Positions 7,451 to 15,997 of a stretch of 15,997 nt of DNA are shown here, piece after piece. The notes under the pieces are model-generated. The model was given only the letters and a program-made list of their open reading frames with translations, was not told where the DNA came from and made no database searches. Within the stretch, counting starts at the first letter, position 1; each line of letters opens with the position of its first letter. Source of the DNA: Theristus sp. LFF4_11 (taxonomy: Eukaryota > Nematoda > Chromadorea > Monhysterida > Xyalidae). Position numbers and translations under genes: made by a program. The stretch spans positions 1 through 15,997 of the forward strand of contig JASANC010000790.1 in NCBI GenBank assembly GCA_030248135.1. The letters are read 5' to 3'.

Positions 7451-7803
7451 TGGCCACATCTTTCTTGATGCTGCAATCTATATCTTGTGGAACTACAATC
7501 TATTTTTTGTTCAGAAACAATCAATTACTTATTGTTAGTTATTGTAATTCGATTGAAGTTCTATCTTTTTGTGTAAATGAGGCGGAGTAATGTTGAATGA
7601 TGTGTGGAAAAGCCGCACAGCTGAAAAGATGTGTCGCGCCCGAACGTAGTTCGAATACGATATAAAATAAAATTATTTAGATAATGATTCTGATTAGCTT
7701 TTTCCCCAATTTTTTGCACGAATCTGCCGACAGAATATGTCAAGTTTCGGTGATTTCAAATTGCCGCACAGCCATGAAAAATTTTCTATATCTTTGCATT
7801 CTA
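7451..7803. other. Unassigned AT-rich segment
   Basis: No supported gene; the 60-codon minus-strand ORF here (7561-7743) shows no features. The segment sits between the left Helitron-like body and a possible degenerate Helitron end at 7804. It may be the 5' part of one of these elements, but I could not place a terminus. Confidence 0.35.
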
Positions 7804-7830
7804 CTAGCCAATTGACCCGAGCGTATGTGG
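7804..7830 (-). mobile_element. Possible degenerate Helitron 3' end
   Basis: ACTAGCCAATTGACCCG resembles ACTAGCAAATTGACCCG at the two better ends, with the same orientation (CTAG at 7804-7807, T following on the minus strand). The expected hairpin is not preserved. It could be a decayed copy or a related subfamily. Confidence 0.35.
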
Positions 7831-7987
7831 CTTAATCAATGCCAAGCCTTTTTGGTGAAGTGGCATTGACTTAGAAAGAAAAAAACAGTAACGTTTACTG
7901 AATAATAACCCTGAAGAAAATTTACCTTCTGCTGCCGTGAAGTCGCCTACAATACAATATTTTTTAATGTATAAAAATAAATAAAAA

Positions 7988-8455
7988 AATGCGAAGTTTA
8001 TGATTTTGCTATTTTTACCCGTTTACCCTAACCGAAGGCAAGCCTTTTTGTAAGTGAAGTAAAATTGAATAAAAAATATAAAAACTAACGTTTTTTTCAT
8101 TTACCGGTTTAAAAAATGCTTTTTTACCCGTTTACCTAAGCCAAGCCTTTTTTGTAAAGTGAAAATGCGAAGTTTATGATTTTGCTATTTTTACCCGTTC
8201 ACCTTAACCTAAGTCAAGCCTTTTTGTAAGTTAAGTAAGATTGAATAAAAAATACAAAAATTAACGTTTTTTTCATTAAAAAATACCCGTTTTAAAAAGC
8301 TAATGCTTCTTTTACCCGGTTACCCTAATATAAGCCAAACCTTTTTTTCTAAAGTGAAAATGAATAGAAGAAACAAAAAAGTGACGTTTATAATTTCGTT
8401 TTGCAGTCATTGCTTCTTTTTACCCGTTTACCCCAACATGACCCAAACATTTTGA
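7988..8455. repeat. AT-rich direct repeats, period about 176 bp
   Basis: AATGCGAAGTTTATGATTTT occurs at 7988 and 8164. A shorter motif near TTTACCCGTTTACCCTAA followed by CAAGCCTTTTTGTAA recurs about five times between 8018 and 8450 with decay. No coding potential is apparent. Confidence 0.6.
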
Positions 8456-8458
8456 AAA

Positions 8459-8929
8459 GTGAAAAGTAAATACCATTTCGACCCAATTAAAAAACTATTT
8501 TTTTTCAAAGACGGTTTTGTTACATCTTTCGCAGTCGCTCAAGTTTTGAGCAGCAACAATTGCCAGTTGCCCATCGAGCGTTACGGTGATTTATCGCTCA
8601 TAACCATAAAGTATCAATTTGGAAATGAAACATGGAGTATCAATTTCAATAAAATTTACTTGTTTGAATCCAAAGTGCAACTTGCAATGCCGATGTCGAT
8701 GTGCGTTTTGCAACCGATTTTTAAAAACAAAAAAGTTCAAACTTTTTTCAAAGACGGTTTTGTTACATCTTTCCCAGTCGATCATCAAGTTTTGATCAGC
8801 CACGTTTCCATTTGCCTATGCTGCGCTGAACTGTCTCTGTTGTCCAAAGAGTATCATGATGACTCCAGCTATGAAGAGCGACGTTTTGAGAAAGCAATCT
8901 CAACTGGCATTAATAAAAAAATAGGTTAA
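8459..8929 (+). CDS. Doubtful 156-codon ORF with an internal repeat
   Basis: The frame is open for 156 codons, unusual for AT-rich sequence, but it matches no family I recognise. It contains a direct DNA repeat: TTTTTTCAAAGACGGTTTTG at about 8499 and 8743, continuing through GTTACATCTTTC, which produces two FFKDGFVTSF peptides. It is surrounded by repeats and Helitron-end sequences and has no promoter or splice evidence. Most likely non-coding repeat DNA. Confidence 0.15.
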   Translation: MKSKYHFDPIKKLFFFKDGFVTSFAVAQVLSSNNCQLPIERYGDLSLITIKYQFGNETWSINFNKIYLFESKVQLAMPMSMCVLQPIFKNKKVQTFFKDGFVTSFPVDHQVLISHVSICLCCAELSLLSKEYHDDSSYEERRFEKAISTGINKKIG

Positions 8930-9020
8930 GGAAATTGAGATGGAGTTTTCTTAAGTAGCAAAAATGGGCGCCAATTCAAATTGCAAAAAGGGCCACAGAC
9001 ACTTTGTAAATTTAATAATA

Positions 9021-9520
9021 CTAGCAAATTGACCCGTGAGGCACGGTTGGCTGATAAATACAATTATTATTTTTGAGTGGTTTTTGGCTTTTGACCCGTA
9101 TCCACGACTCGCATCAAAAATGCCCACTGTCATTCCCGTTTAAAGTATGAAAACAGTCTTTTTGTTCGGCCACAATTAACAGCCATTCCCGTTCAAAGTA
9201 TCAAAAATTGTTTTACCGGTATTAGCTTTTCAATTTCGTAATTTATTGTGCAACTGTCATTCCCATTAAAAACATGAAAAACAGTGTTGTCTGATCAGAA
9301 CAATCAACCGATACTCGTTTATTTAAATATTAAAAGGTTAAAAAGCAAGCTGCTTTAGTCAGCTTTTTCTACTGTCATTCCTGCTCGGTATGACAAAAAA
9401 ACAATATTGAATAATTAACAACAATCATCCCGTTTTTATAACAACAACAACAAAAGGCAATCTTTTTAGTGAGTTGCATTTCCACTGTCATACCCGTCAT
9501 ACCGTTTTCTTAACATTCGT
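9021..9520 (-). mobile_element. Second Helitron-like element in the spacer
   Basis: On the minus strand a 5-bp stem hairpin CCGTG-CCT-CACGG (+ 9034-9046) precedes CTAG (9021-9024) and T. The first ~100 bases of the body match the left element (TACAATTATTATTTTTGAGTGG). Further in it carries the CATTCCCGTTCAAAGTATC motif and a third copy of the ~402-bp unit. The 5' end was not located. Confidence 0.6.
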
Positions 9521-9760
9521 TTTTACCATTTACACCATCGATCGATATCTTCATTACATCACCACTAATCTCAGGACACTAACCAACCTGGACCTTTGCA
9601 ACGGAACGATGATGACCGAATTGAATGAATCATGATGACTTGCTGTTGAAAACCAAAAAAGAAAAAAAGATTCCCGTAGAAAACATAAAAAATGATACCG
9701 TAAATTTGATTTCGCTACCTTAAATAGCAAAAAAGTTGGACAGACAGACACACACCTTAC

Positions 9761-9798
9761 TACCGTATTACCCCCAATAAACCCCCATGGGGGATTAA
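9761..9798. mobile_element. Solitary MITE-like terminus
   Basis: TACCGTATTACCCCC followed by CAATAAACCCCCATGGGGG matches the ends of the elements at 5917-6380 and 10752-11215. No partner inverted terminus was found downstream, so this looks like a truncated copy or the end of a different element. Confidence 0.5.
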
Positions 9799-9799
9799 G

Positions 9800-10516
9800 A
9801 GACCGTCCGGAATTAGGAGGAACATTTTGGTAATACTCTGCCCCTAGCCGAAAATCGATTTCGCTCAAATTTGGTATGGAGGTACCCTTAGGTCCAACTA
9901 AGAAAAAACCGGCCCGCTTTTGGAATGAGACCCTTGTGGTGTGGCGCTACAGGTCTCCAAAGTGGGGTATTTCGTCGAAAAACGTCATTTTTGGCGTTTT
10001 GAAAAAAAGGTTTTTTAACGCAACACAGAAGCGTTATCGAATATTGGTGTTAATATGAAAAATGTAGTATTTTGCAAGGGCTTTCATGTGCTGCATTTAG
10101 TTTTTCAAAAAACATGAACTTTTATTTTGGTATAAGCAAAAAACCTAAAAAATAAATTTCAAAAATTTCACTTTTTGACTGTATTGCGTCGGCACTTAGC
10201 CCGACCCAAAAAGTCTCTCCGCTATCTTTTTCGCGATAAAAAATTGGTCTAGAAAACGTTTTAACGAGATGCAAACCGTTTCCTCTTTTGAGGTTTTTTT
10301 CCGTTGCAAGGTTGGTTGAGAAATTTTTTTTGCTAGTATAAGCTTTTATTGCTTTATCAAGTTTGTCTAAAAAACGTTTTAACCAATGTGATCTGTGCCA
10401 TATATACGTAGTTTTGAACGCTCTTTCACGTGGTTTAATTTGTTTTAAAAAATATTAAACTATATGTTTGGTGCAAACACAAAATTGCTGGGGGTAGTTG
10501 AACGATTTGAGATAAA
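9800..10516. other. Unassigned spacer sequence next to the inner junction
   Basis: This stretch of about 0.7 kb shows no coding signal I trust; a 60-codon ORF from 9876 has no features. It resembles dispersed repeat sequence but I cannot name a family. It abuts the right arm at 10516/10517. Confidence 0.35.
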
Positions 10517-11595
10517 AACGAAACAAGATTGATTTTTGATATTTTGAGGCTGTTAATTGTCGCTGATCAAAGAAGATTTTTTTTTGATACTTTAAATGGC
10601 AGTTGTTTGTTCGTGATTAAAAAAGATTATTTTTCATATTTTGAATGGCAATGCAGTTATGATTGTGTTGCTACTGTTACTTGCAGATCAAAGAATATTA
10701 CGCTGAATTAAAAAAACAGCGGTTCTTAAAAATTATTGGCAAGTTGAGAAATACCGTATACCCCCCAATAACCCCCCATGGGGTATAAATACGACAGCGA
10801 CTTTTCGGGGTTGGGTTTTTTTGGTGGGGGGGGGATTATTGGTGGGGGGGGGGGGGTTTATTTACAAAAAATTTTAGCGGTGGGGGTTTGTTGAAAAATG
10901 GCAAAAATACCTTGCATGGCAGGCAAGAAAGTCGCAGAAACTTCTACTTTTCACAGAGATTTCCTTTTGTAACAGCCTTTTGTGATGAAATTACCATTAA
11001 CTCATCCCTTTGGGGCCTTTGGTAGCACAATTTCACCAATGTCACTGCATTCAGCCACTGAATTCGCTGAGTATGTGTTTCAAACAGGTTTCCAATTAAC
11101 CCCCATGGGGGATTATTTGTGGGGGGGATTATTCGGAAACTGGTCGGGGGTGGGGGTTTATTGGTGGGGGGGGGGATTAATGGTGGGGGGAGGGGTTAAT
11201 GGGGGTAATACGGTAGTATCTGTGGCTCTGAATGACGCTGAAACAGCATTAACCAAACCACACAGTAATAAGTGATACGGTGACTAAATCAGGTTACGAT
11301 TGAATCGACAGCAATAAAATCAGCAAAATCACATACTTGACAAAAAACACTGTTTTTAAAAAAACTGAAATGCTATGATTTTCAAAAAGTAGAAGCATCG
11401 ACGGATACGACTGCTTAAAAAATGAACGTTCATTTCTGTGGTAAATCAACAACAGTTGGTTGAAGCAGCTCAAAATCAAAATGCAATGCATTTTTAGTCC
11501 GGATCGTGGGCATAGGTCAAAAAGCAAAAATCCACTCAAAAATAATAATTGTAGTTATCAGCTAACCGTGCCGTAGGCACGGGTCAATTTGCTAG
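10517..11595 (+). mobile_element. Helitron-like element, right copy, truncated by the arm edge
   Basis: The hairpin stem CCGTGCC/GGCACGG lies at 11566-11582, and CTAG at 11592-11595 is followed by T. It matches the left copy base for base at the terminus, but the match stops at 10517, inside the element body. Only about the last 1.08 kb, including the nested MITE, is present here. Confidence 0.62.
10752..11215. mobile_element. MITE-like element, right copy (inverted)
   Basis: This is the counterpart of 5917-6380 and appears G-rich on the + strand. One terminal repeat is slightly decayed (TACCGTATACCCCCC at 10752). The other, GGGGGTAATACGGTA, ends at 11215. Homopolymer lengths differ from the left copy, which could be mutation or sequencing error. 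Confidence 0.62.
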
Positions 11596-12723
11596 TCTAA
11601 TTAATTACAGAAGCATATTAAGTAACCTTGACAACGGTCGCCGGTGTATTCGTGGTAGCATTCGCACTGGTACGTCAGACAGCCAGTGAGCGTGCACGTG
11701 CCGCCGTTCTGGCACGGATTGGAGGCGCAATGTGACACACGACAAGCGGCGATGCGTGCGCTCGTCTGCAAAGCGACCTGCTGTTCTCATCCGGCATTCG
11801 ATCAAAAAAACAGACCAATCATAACTTTTTGATGAACTTTGAAATGCAGTTGAATTCAAGGACGGACGATTTTTTGTTTCGTCATTACGAACCGCTTGTG
11901 CGGTGACTGAGAGAGTTCCGCGAACAACACGAAAAATTAACTCTACATATTCTGCACCACACTTACATCCGTACACGAAACATCTTGCAGCTTGGCCGTC
12001 GCCGTAATCAGCTCCGCGCAACCCGCACTCAATCCGCCGTTTGGTTCTCCTGAAAAAAATCTGATGTCTTGTTTTTTCTTCATTTTAATGGTAAATCTGA
12101 TGATCAATGTACAACGCTTGGCAGTCAATCCCTCGTGGCGTCGAGAATTGATGGCAAGGATTTCGGAGGGCGCCCTAATTCCCTAATTCTCAGCGTTCTG
12201 CGCGCATTTCTTAATTAGTCAGGGTGAAAAAATGCTTGGTCGTTTGACACGTTCGGCATGCCACGCTGAATGCTGTTCAAAGCACACTTTGCACAGTGCA
12301 CAGCAGCGCAGACGACATTTTCCAAAGAGATATGCGAGATATTATCACAATGAGCCGAAATAAACATTTTTTTTCTATTTTTGCCACATAGAAAACCAAG
12401 AACGCGCACCGGTGTCCCACGGCAGGTAGGCGGCTGCTTCGGCGTGCTCGGTCAGCCAGGTGCCATCGGCGCCCAAATCGGTGTAGCCAGTCCAGACACT
12501 GCCAGACGCCGTGTACGTCGCTGCCAGCCACGCTGTGAGAACGCAGACTTGTTTTTGAGTTCTTTGATCGTTTTCAGAAAACAAGCCGTTTTTTTCAAAA
12601 TACAATTGAACGAAAACACATTCAGAAAAATTCTAAATAGTGCTTTTCTGCTAAAAATTTTATGAGCACTCTTGATCTTCAAACGAAGTTTAAAACCTGG
12701 AATGTGATTAATATTGTTGGCGA

Positions 12724-12894
12724 AAATTCATCGGGCCTGAATTCTCCGGGCCGGAATCCTCCGGGCCGGGGAAACCTTCGGGCTGGAATTATCTCAGGCC
12801 GGAATTCTTTGGACCGGGATTCTTCGGGACGGAATTCTTCGGCCGGAATGAGCGGGCCGGAACTCTTCAGGTCGGAATTAGCGGGCTGGAATTG
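12724..12894. repeat. 15-bp minisatellite, right-arm copy
   Basis: This is the inverted counterpart of 4238-4408, with the same unit order as far as I can align it. No copy-number change relative to the left arm was noticed. Confidence 0.7.
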
Positions 12895-12979
12895 TACCCT
12901 CCCTTCGAATGAATCGATAATTCCGAACACTCACTGAGAAAGCCGTTCATCTCGGCGGCGTCGTCGAAGTGCGCGAGCG

Positions 12980-12987
12980 CGTCTGCC
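12980..12987 (-). other. 4-base insertion in right exon 7
   Basis: Left GCGCTGGCACGCTCGCGC corresponds to GCGCTGGCAGACGCGCTCGC on the minus strand here, a net gain of four bases just before the segment encoding [14 protein letters not shown]. Downstream lectin sequence is out of frame with the upstream part of the exon. Confidence 0.75.
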
Positions 12988-15454
12988 AGCGCCAGCCGTA
13001 CGACAGAACGCGGCGGCCGACGCTGCGCTGCTGTGCGTCCGCGAGTCGTCGACGACAAAGCGGACGTCCGCGCTCGAGGGCGACACAAACGACGCGTAGC
13101 TCGAGACATCCGATGCCTTGCTGATGTTTTCTGCGGGAAAAATGAGAATATTCGCATCAACACGCCCGACACAAGAAAACGGACGGTAACGTAGAATACA
13201 GAAGAAACTGGTCAGCGGCTTGAACATAATAATCAACACTGCGAATACGGACACCGAATACACTGCGGGCACGGCTGAGTCATGTGACTGCGGGATTAAC
13301 CAGTTTGCGTCAAGAATAAACACCAGCCAATTCAACGCAGCCATAACTACCAATCAGAAGCGAGGTAGCTTAGAGTCTGCACGCACGCACCCTGTTATAC
13401 GCAGTCACACTGCATACTCTCAGCACGCGTTGGCGGTTGTAGGCATGAGGCTATAGAAAAACATTATACAAGTGCCTGTACAGAAAAGTGTGCGTCACGT
13501 GATCACCAACCAATCAGCTGATAGCCACTAATTTAGAGTTAGACTGCACACTGACCACAGATTAAAAGAATCGGCGCGTTTGCTGCTGAACGCACGACAC
13601 ACGAACGCTGTCATGCTACTAAAAGCGACCACACCCCTGTTATACTGTGCAAGGCATTGGCAGCAACGTTCATTTCAGTAGAACTTTATGTAAAAAAGAG
13701 CGACTATAATAAGTCATACTGTTGAGCAAAGTGCGAAACTGCATCGTGACGTTCGCATCTCGCGGCACGACCAGTCCACAGACGCCGTCGATACTGGCGG
13801 TCGATTGGTGAGCCATCGTCAACTGGGTGCCGTTTGGCAAGGTGACACTGCTTGTGTTCGCCTCGACGTCCGATGGCACTTTTGCGACGTAGAACTGCAA
13901 TGGACTGGTGTTTGTCTGGATTGTGTGTGTTTTGTTGACAATCGCTTCCCTCCCAGTGTGTGTGTGTGTGCCGTTCGTGCTTACCGGCAGCGCACGCAGG
14001 TTCACGTTCGAGAACGGTGTGAAGTAATCGTAGTCAGCGGTGAACGCGCCAGACTCCAGGAACTTCAGCGTCATCGATCGCCCTTTCTGGTCGTTATACA
14101 GACGCTCGTCAAAGTCAAGACTCCACGAGACCGGCAGACATTCTGAAAAATACCTTTTTTGTGTTTTGTTTGTTTTGTTTCTGACTTTATGCAAAGACTG
14201 AAAATCACGTCTAAACATTTTCAAACTGACGCTCCATATCTTGTTTGGCTACCGGTGAAAGGAAATGGTTTTCAGTGCACAAATCTGGTGGTCTTCATCG
14301 GACCGATACTATCAAACGAACGTAACACCACCACCAAAAAATATGCAGTGTGCCATGGTCGGGAGCACACCCTCCGTGCTCTGAAGGTGGTCGAAAAACA
14401 ACATGGCTGACACTAATTGGTAAAGTTGCTGAAAGTAATTAAAATGCAAATCATCAAATACCAGGCATGTCGCCAAGCATGTCGACGATGGTGACCGTGA
14501 CCTTGGTACCCGGCAACGCCCATTGCGGTTCGATGAGTGGTGCCGCAGGGTACAGGGGTGCCGCGATCAAGCTGATGTTGTGCTCGAACGAGGCCGGTGT
14601 GGTCGACACGAACATCGACAGCGTCTTCTTCAGCGACTGAGAATTATATTTGCTCTTTTGATTTTTTGAGAACAAACACAGCTGTGTTCAGCTTTCCCAA
14701 GATTCTAGTTTACGTGTACCAATTTTGATCACAACCAGTTAATCATTGATAGGGAAAAAATCAAACTGGAATCTAATGACTTTAGGCCACTCTGTATTTT
14801 TATTTATGTAAGCGTAGAATGCAGACCTACCCGGGTAGGCGGCAGTACCAAGGTGGTGTTGAAGCCCTGTGGTGTTACGTTGTACAGTACTCCTTCGAAC
14901 TTGACGTGGTATAATGTTGGCAACACTACAATAGGTAAGAATTTTTTTCAAAATGGTTATAAAGTTTTTTTAATTGTAGTGCGATAAACCTTTTAACAGA
15001 ACAACAACAAATAAAACAAAATCTATGGCTGAATCATGTCTTATACTGTAGAGATAACTTTGATTCACAGCGAAAATCAATTGCGCTACGAAGTGTCGTT
15101 TAATTGTTGTTTATTATCTTCTCTTTAAGACCCCTCGACTCCATAATGCGGTTGTGAACGTAAAACCAAACGAAGTTTCAATCTGTATGTGGTAATTCAG
15201 AATAGCCTAAGTGACCCTGCCTTATTTAGGGGACTCGGATCCGTTTGCCAATTTTGAATTCCGTGTCGTGCATAAGACACAACACCCATCTATGCGCGCA
15301 TTGAGACGCGGAACTAAAATAAAAAAGATATTCCGTGCGGTGCACTTGCCGTCGGAGTACAGGAGCACGCTGTTGTTCGCGTCCGTCGCCACCATCACCG
15401 GGCAGTTCGCGCTGTTCGTCGTGTACTGGTGCGCTGGCACAAGGGTGTCGTTGA

Positions 15455-15466
15455 AGATGACCGATT
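15455..15466 (-). other. Frameshifting 1-base deletion in right exon 2
   Basis: Left AACTTTGTCTTCTTCAACG (19 bases) corresponds to AATCGGTCATCTTCAACG (18 bases) on the minus strand here. Several substitutions accompany the lost base. The left reading frame NFVFFNGT becomes NRSSSTT. Confidence 0.7.
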
Positions 15467-15816
15467 GGACATATCAGCGCCAGGGTACGTCTGCGCCTGG
15501 CTGTTGCGTAGCTGAAACTCATTGCGTTTTGTGCTAAGATACTCGCAGCTGTCTTGGCTGGTGCTAATGTGAAGCCAATGGGCTTTACAAAGTCGTGGAG
15601 AAGGCCAGCAAAAACGAACGCTCATCGCGGAGCGCTACACTTCACACAAGCTGGCAACGTACAACTCTGATTATATTTTGTGTGCTTGTGTGAGTTTGCG
15701 GCCCGCGAACATTGAGACCATAAACTACAATTAAGAGCCCTCGACTGGTAAAACGCACTGAAAAAACAACTAAGACGCGCTGTGAACTATTGCAGTCCAA
15801 AACTAGAGCGTGTTTC

Positions 15817-15899
15817 TATTTATATCCGGCAGGGCACGTCACGCCACATCAAACCTCGTTTATGCAGCGGGAAAGAGCAATCCGGCATGTCACGTCATC
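15817..15899 (-). promoter_or_regulatory. Right-arm counterpart of the internal TATA/TGACGTG cluster
   Basis: On the minus strand TATAAATAG (15817-15825) follows TGACGTG cores at 15836-15842 and 15892-15898. The surrounding sequence has diverged from the left arm but these motifs are kept. In this copy an in-frame TAG sits immediately upstream of the ATG corresponding to 1505, so the longer open frame seen on the left is not shared. Confidence 0.4.
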
Positions 15900-15997
15900 C
15901 GACGTCGCGTTCAATCAAAAAGATTTGTCCGGACTGTGACTTGTTATAATCATTGTCTGCTGCATAATAGAGTACAAACTACAAAAACTGACCAAGA

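Larger units (their letters stand above)
6617..10516. other. Unpaired spacer between the arms
   Basis: About 3.9 kb of AT-rich, repeat-laden DNA with no inverted partner in the window. It contains the rest of the left Helitron-like body, further Helitron-end sequences, two families of long direct repeats and a fragment of the MITE terminus. No convincing gene. Confidence 0.8.
11601..15511 (-). pseudogene. Right copy of the CTLD/EGF gene, probably inactivated
   Basis: Exons 2 to 10 map to 15511-15350, 14925-14831, 14636-14462, 14142-13985, 13894-13720, 13130-12935, 12532-12410, 12049-11967 and 11765-11601. Exons 3-6 and 8-10 keep the left-copy lengths and splice sites. Exon 2 is one base shorter (162 versus 163) and exon 7 four bases longer (196 versus 192), each shifting the frame. 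C294 of the lectin domain is Arg. Exon 1 would lie beyond the window end, if it exists. The frameshifts suggest a decayed duplicate. Two sequencing errors are the alternative, but the surrounding substitutions are genuine divergence. Convergent with the left copy. Confidence 0.75.
10517..15997 (-). repeat. Right arm of the giant inverted repeat
   Basis: It is the reverse complement of the left arm, with small indels and substitutions. Exons 8, 9 and 10 translate identically. Intron 1, exon 2 and the intron 6/exon 7 boundary are clearly more diverged. The window ends while the match is still good, so the arm probably continues. Confidence 0.95.

Noticed and set aside
1..15997. Bacterial, phage or viral origin
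   Set aside because: No prokaryotic operons or ribosome sites and no viral polymerase or capsid genes; the exon-intron structure with EGF/CTLD modules is metazoan in character.
1..15997. tRNA or rRNA genes
   Set aside because: No stretch with recognisable tRNA A/B boxes in a cloverleaf or with rRNA conserved cores was noticed by eye; a tRNAscan run would settle it.

Overview
This is eukaryotic nuclear DNA, most likely from an invertebrate animal. Short GC-rich exons with GT-AG junctions in a consistent phase are set in AT-rich introns and repeats. They encode a secreted lectin-type protein. Helitron and MITE-like termini are also present. I see no bacterial or phage gene organisation and cannot name the species.

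The dominant structure is a very large inverted repeat. Bases about 1138-6616 reappear reverse-complemented at about 10517-15997, with paired coordinates summing to 17132-17137. The right arm runs off the window. Each arm carries one copy of the same ten-exon gene, and the two copies converge tail to tail on a 3.9-kb unpaired spacer.

Left gene (+, about 921-5532): my manual splice model has ten exons that stay in frame across nine introns and give 457 codons plus a stop. In order they encode a short signal peptide, a heavily N-glycosylatable region of about 250 residues that I cannot assign, a C-type lectin-like domain with an EPN motif, and one EGF-like domain. The signal-peptide exon lies outside the paired arm. 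Intron 1 contains a second possible start: a TATA box with two TGACGTG sites. Intron 2 appears to be a GC-AG intron, intron 6 holds a promoter-like cluster, and intron 7 holds a 15-bp minisatellite.

Right gene (-, 11601-15511 for exons 10 to 2): the same exons, but with a 1-base loss in exon 2, a 4-base gain in exon 7 and a Cys-to-Arg change in the lectin domain. It is probably a pseudogene. Its exon 1 is not in the window.

Centre: six bases past each stop codon lies a Helitron 3' end (short GC hairpin, then CTAG|T), oriented so the element body extends toward the centre. A C-rich MITE-like element with terminal inverted repeats is nested in it. The spacer holds more sequence of the same family, with a ~402-bp duplicated unit, a second Helitron end, a possible degenerate third end, a ~176-bp repeat, a doubtful 156-codon ORF and about 0.7 kb of unassigned sequence. 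No transposase, replicase or reverse transcriptase is recognisable.
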